From the NCBI RefSeq assembly GCF_025947285.1, contig NZ_CP110008.1:868001-932000 (forward strand): DNA of 64,000 nt, written 5' to 3'. The stretch is from Flavobacterium sp. N2820. Lineage in GTDB: Bacteria > Bacteroidota > Bacteroidia > Flavobacteriales > Flavobacteriaceae. The position numbers were made by a program, and so were the translations under genes. This document shows positions 1 to 9,355 of this stretch, piece after piece (position 1 is the first letter of the stretch; every line of letters starts with the position of its first letter). Under the pieces are notes generated by a model, which was given only the letters and a program-made list of their open reading frames with translations, was not told where the DNA came from and ran no database searches.

Positions 1-2
1 AT

Positions 3-173
3 GTAGGACGAACAACAATTCTTAAAATAACAATAGATAATAAGTTGATATCCGAGTTTATTGCAAACCCAAATGAGGAATTTCTTTATCAAAAGGCAGA
101 AGAAGCTATACAAATTACAAAGAAATATTTCAAAGACTTAGAAAAACTAAAAAACAGAATCGAACAATATTAA
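3..173 (+). CDS. csgE: CsgE-like curli assembly protein, C-terminal part (cut by window edge)
   Basis: An open frame enters from the left edge and ends with TAA at 171-173, encoding about 56 residues that finish KNRIEQY. The visible pattern is a beta strand (ILKITIDN), then FIANP, then an acidic/hydrophobic helix ending in charged residues. This matches the C-terminal layout of CsgE, the periplasmic adaptor that gates the CsgG curli pore. Eleven bases separate it from csgF, which is the main support. With only the tail visible, the identity is an inference from context plus weak pattern similarity. The structural amyloid subunit genes, if present, would lie left of the window. Confidence 0.55.
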   Translation, partial: VGRTTILKITIDNKLISEFIANPNEEFLYQKAEEAIQITKKYFKDLEKLKNRIEQY

Positions 174-183
174 AACAATAAAA

Positions 184-624
184 ATGAAAACGTACATAAT
201 ACTATTTACTTGTTTTTTTGTTGGTTTTTCATGGGGCCAAAACTTAGTTTATAAACCAAAAAACCCCGCATTTGGTGGCGATACATTCAATTATCAATGG
301 ATGTTGAGTTCTGCTGAAGCTCAAAATTTGTTAAAAGACCCGGATGGAGATGCAGGTTTTGAACAACAATCTGAATTAGAACGATTTAGAGATAACTTAA
401 ACTCTCAATTATTAAGTTATCTATCCAGAGAACTTTTTGACAATCAATTTGGCTCAGGAACTTCAGGAACAGGAACTAGTACTGGTGGCTCTGGAACTCA
501 AAATGGTGTGTATACTTTTGGAAGTTTATCTGTAGAATTATATGAGTCAAACTTAGGCTTAGTCGTTAATATTTTAGACATTCTAACCGGTGAAGAAACA
601 CAAGTTATCATTCCACGAAATTAA
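184..624 (+). CDS. csgF: Curli production assembly/transport protein CsgF
   Basis: 146 aa with an N-terminal signal peptide ending near SWGQ. The mature N-terminus carries the CsgF hallmark: a strand followed by KNPAFGG, then SAEAQNLLKDP. In the family this segment plugs into the CsgG pore and couples fibre nucleation to secretion. A Gly/Ser/Thr-rich linker (about residues 89-108) precedes a C-terminal beta region ending in VIIPRN. Length is close to the E. coli protein (138 aa). It lies between the CsgE-like tail and csgG on the same strand, so the three form one curli-type secretion operon. Confidence 0.9.
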   Translation: MKTYIILFTCFFVGFSWGQNLVYKPKNPAFGGDTFNYQWMLSSAEAQNLLKDPDGDAGFEQQSELERFRDNLNSQLLSYLSRELFDNQFGSGTSGTGTSTGGSGTQNGVYTFGSLSVELYESNLGLVVNILDILTGEETQVIIPRN

Positions 625-700
625 TTTTTACCTAACATAAACTGCCCTAAGTTTATTAAAATTTAGCTTATTCGTGTTCTTTTTACTAAAAACAAAACAC

Positions 701-2131
701 ATGAAAACAAGCATAAAAATAGTTGGTTGCAGTTTATTTATTCTATTAAGCAGTTGCGGTGCCTATTTTAATCAGCCTCTTACCGTTCAAAAAGCTTCTT
801 ATGGAGAAGAAACTCCTGCTACCTTATCATTAAAATCGTTACCACCTCCAAAAGAACAAATTGTTGTAGGTGTATATAAATTTAGAGACCAAACAGGCCA
901 ATACAAACCTTCAGATAATGGAAGTAATTTTAGTACCGCTGTGACTCAAGGTTCAACTTCAATTTTGATAAAAGCACTTGAAGATTCAAAATGGTTTATT
1001 CCAATTGAACGAGAAAATTTAGCCAATCTTTTACAAGAAAGAAACATCATTAGATCTACACGTCAAGAATATTTAAAAGACTCAAATTCAAAAGATCAGC
1101 AACTAACTCCTCTACTCTATGCTGGAGTTTTATTGGAAGGCGGAATTGTTTCGTATGATTCTAATATTATAACTGGTGGTTTTGGAGCACGTTATTTTGG
1201 TGCAGGAAGTTCTACAAGTTATAGACAAGATCGAGTTACTGTATATCTTCGCCTTGTTTCAACGCAAAATGGAAAAATTCTAAAAACAATTTATGTTTCA
1301 AAAACCATTTTGTCGCAATCATTAGATGCAAGTTTATTTCGTTATGTTAAGTTCAAAAGATTATTAGAAGTTGAAACGGGTTTCACTAAAAACGAGCCTT
1401 TACAATTAGCCGTTACAGAAGCAATTGAAAAAGCGGTTGAAGGATTAATTGTTGAGGGAATTCAAGATAATATTTGGGTTGCCAATGCGCCAATCTCTAC
1501 ACTAACCGAAGTTATAAACGAATACAATAAAGAAAAAGATGAATCAGAATCAACGTTACTGTACAAACGTTATTTCAAAGAGCGTAGAGCTAAATTTGGT
1601 GTGAATTTAGATGTTGGTAGTTCGCTCATTCAAGGCGATTATCCAAGTCCTGTTTTAAAACCAGCCTTGCGTACAGGAATGCGCTATTTTCTTTTACCAA
1701 CTTTTAGTATTAATACTTCTGTTAATTTGTTTTGGATGAAAAACAAAAATAAATTTGACGATGCACACACATCTTTCGATTTAAATACCGAAGTACTCTT
1801 TTTACCTTATGATAGACTTAGTCCCTTTTTCTATATCGGAACCGGATTAGGAGCAACATCAAGTTACGAATCACCTTATTTTAAACTTCAATCGGGTTTA
1901 GGTGTTGAATATTTAGCGACAGACAATTTCGGAATTCGAATGCTTGGCGAAATCAATTTAACGCAATCTGATAAAATTGACAACATAGTTTCAGGTATTC
2001 GAGACGACAATTATTGGCGATTTTTCATTAGTGTCAACTACTATTTTCCAAAAAGAAAATATGATGAAAAAGCCATTAAAAAACATGTGAAAGATTTATC
2101 AATTGAAGCAACTTCAAACACAAAAAAATAA
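701..2131 (+). CDS. csgG: Curli secretion channel CsgG with C-terminal extension
   Basis: 476 aa outer-membrane lipoprotein. I start at the ATG at 701 because it gives a clean lipoprotein signal peptide with the lipidated Cys at residue 19 (LLSSC); the upstream GTG at 674 does not. Residues about 40-270 carry the CsgG core: VVGVYKFRDQTGQYK, NFSTAVTQGST, KWFIPIERENL, GARYFGAGSSTSYRQD, SKTILSQ and TGFTKNEP. In the family this core forms the nonameric pore that exports curli subunits. E. coli CsgG is 277 aa. Here about 190 extra residues follow, with alternating strands and aromatic ends that look like a small outer-membrane beta-barrel. The family assignment is firm; the barrel reading is inference. 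Confidence 0.93.
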   Translation: MKTSIKIVGCSLFILLSSCGAYFNQPLTVQKASYGEETPATLSLKSLPPPKEQIVVGVYKFRDQTGQYKPSDNGSNFSTAVTQGSTSILIKALEDSKWFIPIERENLANLLQERNIIRSTRQEYLKDSNSKDQQLTPLLYAGVLLEGGIVSYDSNIITGGFGARYFGAGSSTSYRQDRVTVYLRLVSTQNGKILKTIYVSKTILSQSLDASLFRYVKFKRLLEVETGFTKNEPLQLAVTEAIEKAVEGLIVEGIQDNIWVANAPISTLTEVINEYNKEKDESESTLLYKRYFKERRAKFGVNLDVGSSLIQGDYPSPVLKPALRTGMRYFLLPTFSINTSVNLFWMKNKNKFDDAHTSFDLNTEVLFLPYDRLSPFFYIGTGLGATSSYESPYFKLQSGLGVEYLATDNFGIRMLGEINLTQSDKIDNIVSGIRDDNYWRFFISVNYYFPKRKYDEKAIKKHVKDLSIEATSNTKK

Positions 2132-2133
2132 TC

Positions 2134-3621
2134 ATGTACAAGATATATAAATTCAGTATTTTTTTACTTTTTCTAACATTTTCCTCTTCTTGTTCTGAAG
2201 AAACTATTGATGATACGGGTTTTGGATCAGTAAAAGGTCGTGTTGTAGAAGCAGTAACATTTGAGCCAATTGAAAACGCACGTGTTTCTTCAAACCCAAA
2301 TACAAGTGCTGTTTTTACAGATGAAGATGGTTATTTCACCATAGAAAATGTACCCACAGGAGATTATGCATTTGAAGCTCGAAAAGATGGTTATATTGCC
2401 AAATTTGAATCTGGTACGGTTCTAAAAGATGCTGAAACAGAATTGGTTTTTGAATTAGAACCAATCGAAGAAATCAACCAATCACCCACTGTTCCAGAAC
2501 TTTTAACACCACTCGATAATGCCGAAGATTTAAGTTTAAGCGTTAATTTAACTTGGCAATCTACAGATGCAGAAAATGACGAATTAACATATAAAGTTAC
2601 ACTTCGAAATGATATTACAAACGAAATTACAATCTATGAAAACATTTTAACTGCATCTTACACACTAACAAATTTAAATTATAGCACCAAATATTTTTGG
2701 CAAGTTTCTGTTTCAGATGGAATTAATCCTGAAGTAAATAGTTTAACGCAATCCTTTAGAACATTAGAATTTCCTAATGCCCGTTTTCTTTTTACTCGAA
2801 AAATAGCTGATAACAATGTGATTTTCACTGCTGACGATGCTGGAAATGAACTCCAAATTACGTCCGATGCCACCAATAGTTTTAGACCAAGAAAAAATAT
2901 TCCAGCAAATAAAATTGCTTTTTTGAGAACAACCGGCGGACAAGCTCATATTTACACTATGAAACCGGATGGATCAGATGTTTTTAAAGTCACAGCCGGT
3001 ATTCCTGCGGCAGGATTTAATTTGGATTATTACAATTTTAGTTGGAAAAGCAACGGAAGTCAATTGATTTATTCCAATTTTGATAAACTGTACAAAATTA
3101 ATGCTGATGGTAGTGGATTAGAATTAATATTTCAAACACCAAACGGTAAATTTATTTCAGAATGTGATTGGAGCATTGACAGTTCAATAATTGCTTTAAA
3201 AGTAAACAATTCTACGGGCTATGAAACTGAAATTTACGTAATTGATTCAAACGGAATTATCATTGAAAATGTAATTTCGGGAACCTCAGGAGCTATTAGC
3301 GGGTTACATTTATCTGTAACCAATAATAAGTTGGTTTATTCAAGAGACATTACAGGGTTTGAAAGCTTTGATTACCGACAATTAGATTCAAGAATTTTTC
3401 AATATGATTTTACCACTGATACTGCTACTGAAGTAAATGTTCAAAAACCAGCTGGATTCAACGATTTTGAAGTTCGATATTCTCCAAACGAAGCGGAATT
3501 ATTATTTGTAAGCACTTCCAATGATGGAATTTCAGCAAAAAATATTTTTAAGTATGCAATCGGGATAACTGGTTCAAGAGTACAACTATTTGATAATGCT
3601 ATTATGCCCGACTGGAAATAA
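2134..3621 (+). CDS. Lipoprotein with carboxypeptidase-regulatory-like, fibronectin-III-like and TolB/PD40-like repeats
   Basis: 495 aa. The signal peptide ends in the lipobox SSSC (Cys20). Residues about 31-112 form a carboxypeptidase regulatory-like fold (GSVKGRVVEAVTFEPIENARV, DEDGYFTIENVPTGDY). Residues about 118-210 resemble a fibronectin-III domain (LTWQSTDAENDELTYKV, YFWQVSVSDG). The remainder looks like a beta-propeller of PD40/TolB type (ANKIAFLRTTGGQAHIYTM and related blocks). It begins two bases after csgG, so it belongs to the curli operon; a cell-surface or periplasmic accessory role is inferred. Its exact function is unknown. Confidence 0.75.
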   Translation: MYKIYKFSIFLLFLTFSSSCSEETIDDTGFGSVKGRVVEAVTFEPIENARVSSNPNTSAVFTDEDGYFTIENVPTGDYAFEARKDGYIAKFESGTVLKDAETELVFELEPIEEINQSPTVPELLTPLDNAEDLSLSVNLTWQSTDAENDELTYKVTLRNDITNEITIYENILTASYTLTNLNYSTKYFWQVSVSDGINPEVNSLTQSFRTLEFPNARFLFTRKIADNNVIFTADDAGNELQITSDATNSFRPRKNIPANKIAFLRTTGGQAHIYTMKPDGSDVFKVTAGIPAAGFNLDYYNFSWKSNGSQLIYSNFDKLYKINADGSGLELIFQTPNGKFISECDWSIDSSIIALKVNNSTGYETEIYVIDSNGIIIENVISGTSGAISGLHLSVTNNKLVYSRDITGFESFDYRQLDSRIFQYDFTTDTATEVNVQKPAGFNDFEVRYSPNEAELLFVSTSNDGISAKNIFKYAIGITGSRVQLFDNAIMPDWK

Positions 3622-3623
3622 AA

Positions 3624-3644
3624 AAGCAGGTCAATGACCTGCTT
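3624..3644 (+). terminator. Hairpin terminator after the curli operon
   Basis: Perfect inverted repeat AAGCAGGTCA / TGACCTGCTT with one base between the arms (in practice a loop of about 5-7 nt). It begins two bases after the lipoprotein stop codon and is followed downstream by a T-rich stretch. It ends the curli operon and also lies before the convergent LytTR gene. Confidence 0.75.
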
Positions 3645-3826
3645 AATGTATCCTTAATTTTTTTATTAATAACCAATTAAATATTAAATTAAGAAACACA
3701 TAGTTTTAATATATTTATCCTAAAACTGTGAATGTCTCATCTATAATTGGTTAAAATTGAGAATAATAATGCTAATTTAAGATATTATAGTGATAAAACC
3801 AAATTATTTACTATAAAACATATATA

Positions 3827-4555
3827 TTATACTGAAAACCATTGAATAAACGCCCTAGATTTTGAAATACTTACTTCATAGTAAAACAACTCGGCATTCT
3901 TTAATGATAACTCAATTCTTGAATTATTTTTGACGGTATGAATGTATTTTTTATTGATAATAAATTTTCTATTAATTCTAAAAAAATGATTATTATCAAC
4001 CTCTTGTTCTATTTTTTCTAATGATTTATGAAGTAAAAACTGTCTATTTTCTGTTGTAAAAATAAACGTAGAATTGTTTTCACTAAAAAAATATAGAATA
4101 TCTTTAACTTCGATTTTTTTCAAATGAGTTCCAAAAGCGACTAAATAAGAATTAATAAAAGTTGATTCTTTAAAGTTTGACCAATTAATTTCATTGTGAA
4201 AACCTGATTTTAAAGTTTCAATTTTTTCTAATAATCTATTCAGTTTGCTTTCGTCAATTGGTTTTAACAGATAATCAATTGAATTATAATTAAAGGCATT
4301 AAGTGCATATTCATCAAAAGCTGTGGTAAAAACAATTTTTGATTCAATTTTAACTTTATCTAAAATTTCAAAACAATTTCCATCGCGTAGTTTAATATCC
4401 ATAAAAACTATATCTGGATGTTTGTTGTCTTTAAACCAAGCTGTTGCTTTTTTTACAGAATTCAAAACAACCAAAACTTGAAATTCATATTGAATCAAAA
4501 GTCGCTCTAAACGAATTCCTGCGGGGATTTCATCTTCTACAATTACAGCTGTCAT
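3827..4555 (-). CDS. LytTR-family response regulator
   Basis: 242 aa. The receiver domain (1-120) has the acidic pair EDE at 8-9, the phosphoacceptor Asp53 in DIVFMDIKLRDG, and the conserved Lys98 in DYLLKPID. Residues about 135-242 form a LytTR DNA-binding domain (VKDILYFFSENNSTFIFTTE, FFRINRKFIINKKYI). The start overlaps the stop of the upstream histidine kinase by 4 bases (ATGA), the normal arrangement for a co-translated sensor/regulator pair. Its targets cannot be told from the window. The convergent curli operon may be coincidental. Confidence 0.92.
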   Translation of the reverse strand: MTAVIVEDEIPAGIRLERLLIQYEFQVLVVLNSVKKATAWFKDNKHPDIVFMDIKLRDGNCFEILDKVKIESKIVFTTAFDEYALNAFNYNSIDYLLKPIDESKLNRLLEKIETLKSGFHNEINWSNFKESTFINSYLVAFGTHLKKIEVKDILYFFSENNSTFIFTTENRQFLLHKSLEKIEQEVDNNHFFRINRKFIINKKYIHTVKNNSRIELSLKNAELFYYEVSISKSRAFIQWFSV

Positions 4556-5928
4556 TCTAAATTTAATATTGGCAATTGAACACTAAAACTATTCTTATCT
4601 TTTGTAATAACTATTGATGAATTGGTCAAAATCTGATATCTTTTATTAATATTATCCAAACCAGTATTCATTGAATCTGCTAAATTATTTGAATCAATTG
4701 AATTATAAATTACCAAATAATCATTTTCCGTATAAATTTTAATCTCAATTGGCTGATCTTCATCTAAATTATTATGTTTAAAAATATTATCTATCAACTC
4801 TTGAATTGATGATGATAACACGTATTGATTATCTCTAAATTCTTCAGAAATTGAAAAATTAAATCCGTTTTCAAATTTTGCTTTATAAATTTCTAAATAT
4901 TCTTTGATAAATAACAATTCATCTTTAAGTAAAATAAAATCCTCATCATGCTTTTTTAAATAATGTCTGTATACGTTTGCTAAATTATGACCAAAATCAA
5001 TGGCTTTCGTTGGATTAACTTCTATAAACGAAATTAAAGTATTCAAATTATTAAATAGGAAATGAGGATTAATTTGGTTTTTTAGTTCCAGATATTGTGC
5101 ATCTTTTTGAATATTTTGAAGTTTTAATAGTTTCTTTTCATTGATTTGATTTCTATAGTATAAAAAAGCATAAATTGATAGCGAAGAGAACAAAGAAATT
5201 AAATAAAAAATGAGATAAATCCCTAAACGATTATTATAAAATTTGAATTCACCAATAACAAATAAAACAGTAATAAAAAATGTAGAAAGAAAAGAAACGA
5301 TTGAACTGGATAGCACATTTAATAAACCGCCAAATTTTAAATAATTAAACAATCGAATGAATAGAAAAGAGAAAATAGGGACAATAATCATATAGATGAT
5401 TATGAACTTGTTTAACGATATAAATTGATACAAATCATTAATATCTCTATATATCATTGATAAATACAATGTAAATTCTATAAAAATCACAGAAAGGATA
5501 AGCCAAAAATAATGATGCTTTCTATCTTCAAATTTTAAATCCGAAGTATCTTTTTTTTCTAAAATATATAAAACCAAATACTCCAAAAGAAAAATACAAA
5601 TCCCAAGAATTGCCTGAGAGAAAATAGTTGAAAATCTAAAATTTAAATCTCGTAAAATAATGCTTAAAATAAATGAAAAAAAAGCAATACTAATAAATGT
5701 AGTTAAACAAACTAAAAGTAGTTTTAGAAAAAATTTGATGTTTTTTTTCATTAAAAAATCAGAAACATAAACTGAATTAAAAGCAATTATTACAAAAAAG
5801 CCTAGTGAAAAAATCGTCACAAAGGCATCTTTAAATTCATTTGTTGTGTTCTTTGAAAAAACAAAAACACCTAAAATTAAAACAAAGGGAAGAGTTGTTA
5901 ATATTAGAAACTTTTTAAATAATGACAT
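4552..5928 (-). CDS. LytS-type sensor histidine kinase
   Basis: 458 aa. Residues 1-258 contain about seven or eight hydrophobic segments and no obvious extracytoplasmic domain. They are followed by a short coiled stretch and the His_kinase region with the phosphoacceptor His289 in NQINPHFLFNN. An HATPase-like C-terminus includes LIDNIFKHN and DNINKRYQIL. This layout is that of LytS/YehU-like kinases that partner LytTR regulators. It is translationally coupled to the downstream regulator. The ligand is unknown. Confidence 0.9.
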   Translation of the reverse strand: MSLFKKFLILTTLPFVLILGVFVFSKNTTNEFKDAFVTIFSLGFFVIIAFNSVYVSDFLMKKNIKFFLKLLLVCLTTFISIAFFSFILSIILRDLNFRFSTIFSQAILGICIFLLEYLVLYILEKKDTSDLKFEDRKHHYFWLILSVIFIEFTLYLSMIYRDINDLYQFISLNKFIIIYMIIVPIFSFLFIRLFNYLKFGGLLNVLSSSIVSFLSTFFITVLFVIGEFKFYNNRLGIYLIFYLISLFSSLSIYAFLYYRNQINEKKLLKLQNIQKDAQYLELKNQINPHFLFNNLNTLISFIEVNPTKAIDFGHNLANVYRHYLKKHDEDFILLKDELLFIKEYLEIYKAKFENGFNFSISEEFRDNQYVLSSSIQELIDNIFKHNNLDEDQPIEIKIYTENDYLVIYNSIDSNNLADSMNTGLDNINKRYQILTNSSIVITKDKNSFSVQLPILNLE

Positions 5929-6024
5929 TTTAGATAGATTTTTAATTCATTTCAAAAGTCTCAATTACGCATCAAAATTCTAAAAAAATATTAGTGAATG
6001 AGCTAAATTTAATAGTGAATGAAT

Positions 6025-6645
6025 TTACAAAACATCTAAACTTCCTTTTCCTTCACGAATAACTTCAGGTTCATAACCTGTTAAATCTATAATGGTTGAA
6101 GCGACATTATCTCCATAACCACCATCAATAACAATATCAACTTTGTTATTCCATTTTTCGAAAATTAATTCTGGATCTGTAGAATATTCTATTACTTCAT
6201 CATCATCATGAATGGATGTAGAAACGATAGGATTTCCCAGCAGTTCTACAATTTGCAACGCAATATTATTAGCTGGTACACGAATTCCGACTGTTTTTTT
6301 CTTTCTGAATTCTTTTGGTAAATCGTTATTACCTGGTAAAATAAACGTGTATGGTCCTGGCAAAGCACGCTTTAAAATTTTAAAAGTCGCTGTGTCAATT
6401 TGCTTCACATAATCAGATATATTGCTCAAACTCGAACAAACGAAGGAAAAATTTGCTTTTTCTAACTTAATTCCCTTGATTTTAGCTAATTTTTCTAACG
6501 CACGAGAATTGGTAATATCGCAGCCTAAACCATAAACTGTGTCAGTTGGATAAATTACTAAACCGCCATCTTTTAAGACTTGAACTACTTTTTTAATAGC
6601 CGCTTCGCTAGGTTTATCTTCGTATATTTTTATAATTTCTGACAT
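6025..6645 (-). CDS. L-threonylcarbamoyladenylate synthase (TsaC/Sua5/YrdC family)
   Basis: 206 aa cytosolic enzyme making threonylcarbamoyl-AMP for the t6A37 modification of ANN-decoding tRNAs. Visible family motifs are GGLVIYPTDTVYGLGCDI near the N-terminus, LPGPYTFILP, KKTVGIRVP, GNPIVSTSIH and STIIDLTG near the end. It is the short TsaC-type length and lacks the extra C-terminal Sua5 domain. It lies directly downstream of the PcrA-like helicase on the same strand, 63 bp after its stop. A short repeated piece (TTTTTGTTTCAAG) sits in that gap. Confidence 0.93.
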   Translation of the reverse strand: MSEIIKIYEDKPSEAAIKKVVQVLKDGGLVIYPTDTVYGLGCDITNSRALEKLAKIKGIKLEKANFSFVCSSLSNISDYVKQIDTATFKILKRALPGPYTFILPGNNDLPKEFRKKKTVGIRVPANNIALQIVELLGNPIVSTSIHDDDEVIEYSTDPELIFEKWNNKVDIVIDGGYGDNVASTIIDLTGYEPEVIREGKGSLDVL

Positions 6646-6708
6646 CTTATTTTTGTTTCAAGTTATTTTTGTTTCAAGTTTCAAGTCAATCGAAAAACTT
6701 AAAACCTT

Positions 6709-9045
6709 TTACCCTATTACTTCCAACTTCGCAAATCGCAATAACAATTTCTTCAATCCACCCACATCAAAACGAATTTCTGCTTTTTTATCGGCACCAA
6801 TTCCTTCAATATTTACAATTTGTCCTTTTCCAAAACGTTCGTGCATTACGATATTTCCAACGTTTAAATTCGCATCGACCACATTAGAACTTCCTGAATT
6901 ACTTGAAACCGGTTTTAATCGTCTAATATTAGCAGAAGAAACTGGTTCATCTCTTGTTAAATATTTTGGTGGCGTTCCTGCGGTTGGTTTTGCTAATCGT
7001 AATTTTGATTTATGAATATCACCAAAAACATCAATATCCATAACCGGTTTGTAACGATAACCCGAATCAACCGGATTCAAATATTCTAAATATTCATCGT
7101 TGATTTCTTCAATAAAACGCGAAGGTTCGCTATCTACCAATTTTCCCCAACGGTAACGTGATTGCGCATAGGTTAAATACGCTTGATGTTCGGCTCGTGT
7201 TAAGGCTACGTAAAATAAACGACGTTCTTCTTCTAATTCGCTACGGGTATTCAAACTCATGGCACTTGGAAACAAATCCTCTTCTAATCCCACAATAAAC
7301 ACATGTGGAAATTCTAATCCTTTTGCCAAGTGAATCGTCATCAGTGCTACCCTATCATCATCTCCTGTATCTTTGTCTAAATCGGTGGCTAAAGCTACAT
7401 CTTCCATAAATTCGGCTAGCGCACCTCTTGCACCGTCGATTTCAATTTGTCCTTCAGTAAAATCTTTAATACCGTTTAATAATTCTTCTATATTTTCAAT
7501 TTTGGCAATTCCCTCTGGAGTTCCGTCTTTCTTAAGTTCTTGAACCAATCCCGTTTTTTTTGTAACATGATCTGTTAAGAAAAAAGCATCTTGATTTTCG
7601 TTAATGACTTGAAAACTTTTAATCATCGTCACAAAATCATTCAACTTGGCTTTTGTACCCGAATTCAGTTTCAAATCAATTTTATCAATGTGTTCCATTA
7701 CTTCAAAAATAGAACGCTTGTAATGATTGGCAGCAACCGTTAATTTTTCAACCGTTGTGTCTCCAATTCCTCTTGCTGGATAATTAATCACACGCACTAA
7801 CGCTTCTTCATCTTTTGGATTAATCACCAAACGCAAATAGGCCAAAACATCTTTAATTTCCTTACGTTGATAAAACGATAAACCCCCATAAATTCGGTAG
7901 GGAATATCACGTTTACGTAACGCATCTTCCATAGCACGCGATTGTGCATTCGTACGATACAAAATTGCAAATTGTCCGTTTAACATTTGATTTTGCATCT
8001 TCTGTTCGAAAATAGTTGCCGCTACAAAACGCCCTTCTTCTCCATCGGTTAAACTACGGTGGACTTTAATTTTTGGTCCGTCATCATTCGATGTCCAAAC
8101 GATTTTATCTAACTTGGTTTTATTCTTATCAATTACGTTATTCGCTGCTTCTACAATGTTTTTAGAAGATCGATAATTTTGTTCCAAACGATACAATTGT
8201 ACGTTTTCGTAATCTTTCTGGAAATTTAAAATATTGTTGATATTCGCACCACGGAAGGCATAAATACTTTGCGCATCATCGCCCACCACACAAATATTCT
8301 GAAATCTATCCGATAAGGCTCTAACAATCAAATACTGTGAGTGATTTGTATCTTGGTACTCATCTACTAAAATGTATCGAAAACGATCTTGATATTTCGC
8401 TAAAACATCTGGAAAAAGATTCAATAATTCATTGGTTTTCAATAACAAATCATCAAAATCCATCGCACCCGATTTAAAACAACGTTCCACGTATTGTTGA
8501 TAAATTTCACCCATACGCGGTTTTTTACTCATTGCATCGGCTTCTTGTAATTCAGGATTATTAAAATAGGCTTTAACTGTGATTAGAGAGTTTTTATACG
8601 ATGAAATTCTGCCTAAAATTTGCTTTGGTTTGTAAATTTCTTTGTCCAATTGCATTTCTTTGATAATTCCACCCAAACAACGCAATGAATCTTGAGAATC
8701 ATAGATCGTAAAATTAGATGGATAGCCTAATTTATCGGCTTCACTACGTAAAATTTTAGCAAAAACAGAGTGAAAGGTTCCCATCCAAAGGTTTTTAGCT
8801 TCATTAGTCCCAACAATATCAGCAATACGTTTTTTCATTTCACGTGCAGCTTTATTAGTAAAAGTTAAAGCTAAAATATTAAATGCATCTACTCCTTGAC
8901 TCATTAAATTAGCAATACGAACGGTTAATACACGTGTTTTGCCAGAACCCGCTCCCGCAATTACAATCATGGGACCGTCTTTCTGCAAAACAGGTGCTTG
9001 CTGTGCTTCGTTTAATTGGCTGATATATCGCTGCATTTCTTTCAT
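6709..9045 (-). CDS. UvrD/PcrA-family ATP-dependent DNA helicase
   Basis: 778 aa superfamily 1A 3'-5' helicase for excision repair, replication restart and recombination control. In order: Q-motif (LNEAQQAPV), Walker A AGAGSGKT, TFTNKAAREMKKR, Walker B LVDEYQDTN, VVGDDAQSIYAFRGA, LEQNYRSS, MTIHLAKGLEFPHVF and FYVALTRAE. The C-terminal Tudor-like segment (VGNIVMHERFGKGQIVNI) is the RNA-polymerase-interacting tail known in PcrA/UvrD. Length is usual for the family. An in-frame ATG three codons downstream is an alternative start. A good Bacteroidetes promoter lies upstream. Confidence 0.95.
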   Translation of the reverse strand: MKEMQRYISQLNEAQQAPVLQKDGPMIVIAGAGSGKTRVLTVRIANLMSQGVDAFNILALTFTNKAAREMKKRIADIVGTNEAKNLWMGTFHSVFAKILRSEADKLGYPSNFTIYDSQDSLRCLGGIIKEMQLDKEIYKPKQILGRISSYKNSLITVKAYFNNPELQEADAMSKKPRMGEIYQQYVERCFKSGAMDFDDLLLKTNELLNLFPDVLAKYQDRFRYILVDEYQDTNHSQYLIVRALSDRFQNICVVGDDAQSIYAFRGANINNILNFQKDYENVQLYRLEQNYRSSKNIVEAANNVIDKNKTKLDKIVWTSNDDGPKIKVHRSLTDGEEGRFVAATIFEQKMQNQMLNGQFAILYRTNAQSRAMEDALRKRDIPYRIYGGLSFYQRKEIKDVLAYLRLVINPKDEEALVRVINYPARGIGDTTVEKLTVAANHYKRSIFEVMEHIDKIDLKLNSGTKAKLNDFVTMIKSFQVINENQDAFFLTDHVTKKTGLVQELKKDGTPEGIAKIENIEELLNGIKDFTEGQIEIDGARGALAEFMEDVALATDLDKDTGDDDRVALMTIHLAKGLEFPHVFIVGLEEDLFPSAMSLNTRSELEEERRLFYVALTRAEHQAYLTYAQSRYRWGKLVDSEPSRFIEEINDEYLEYLNPVDSGYRYKPVMDIDVFGDIHKSKLRLAKPTAGTPPKYLTRDEPVSSANIRRLKPVSSNSGSSNVVDANLNVGNIVMHERFGKGQIVNIEGIGADKKAEIRFDVGGLKKLLLRFAKLEVIG

Positions 9046-9355
9046 AATGTACTATAACTTTTTAACTAATTTACAAAAATACATCATGAAAAGGGTTAAT
9101 ACAAGTTTTTATTTTGGAGCTAGAAGTTTGGTAATTAAAGTATTTAGTTGTCAATTTAAATACTATAGTGACATTAGTTTTACTAAATCTACAAAATTGT
9201 TTCATTTGACATAGTTTATACAGAAAATGAAGTGACTTATTTTTAATTTAAGATTTGACTTTTAGAGTTTTTGAAATTTCTCAAATCTGTGTTCTCAAAT
9301 CTATTTGAATTTTAATATTTTTAAACTTAATTTGCTAAATAAATTTTTGTTTAAA
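9046..9355. other. Intergenic region between divergent genes
   Basis: About 310 AT-rich bases between the minus-strand helicase and a plus-strand lipoprotein. It contains the helicase promoter and, near 9282-9297, one arm (AAATCTGTGTTC) of the dispersed repeat also found after tpiA. I see no RNA gene or coding sequence and no convincing promoter for the plus-strand gene. Confidence 0.5.
9074..9104 (-). promoter_or_regulatory. Bacteroidetes-type promoter of the helicase gene
   Basis: On the minus strand, TTG (9104-9102) is followed after 20 nt by TATTTTTG (9081-9074), matching the TAnnTTTG -7 form and the usual 17-23 nt spacing. It lies about 30 bp before the helicase start codon. Confidence 0.65.

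Noticed and set aside
674..700. GTG start for csgG
   Set aside because: It adds nine residues before a clean lipoprotein signal peptide; the ATG at 701 is the better start.
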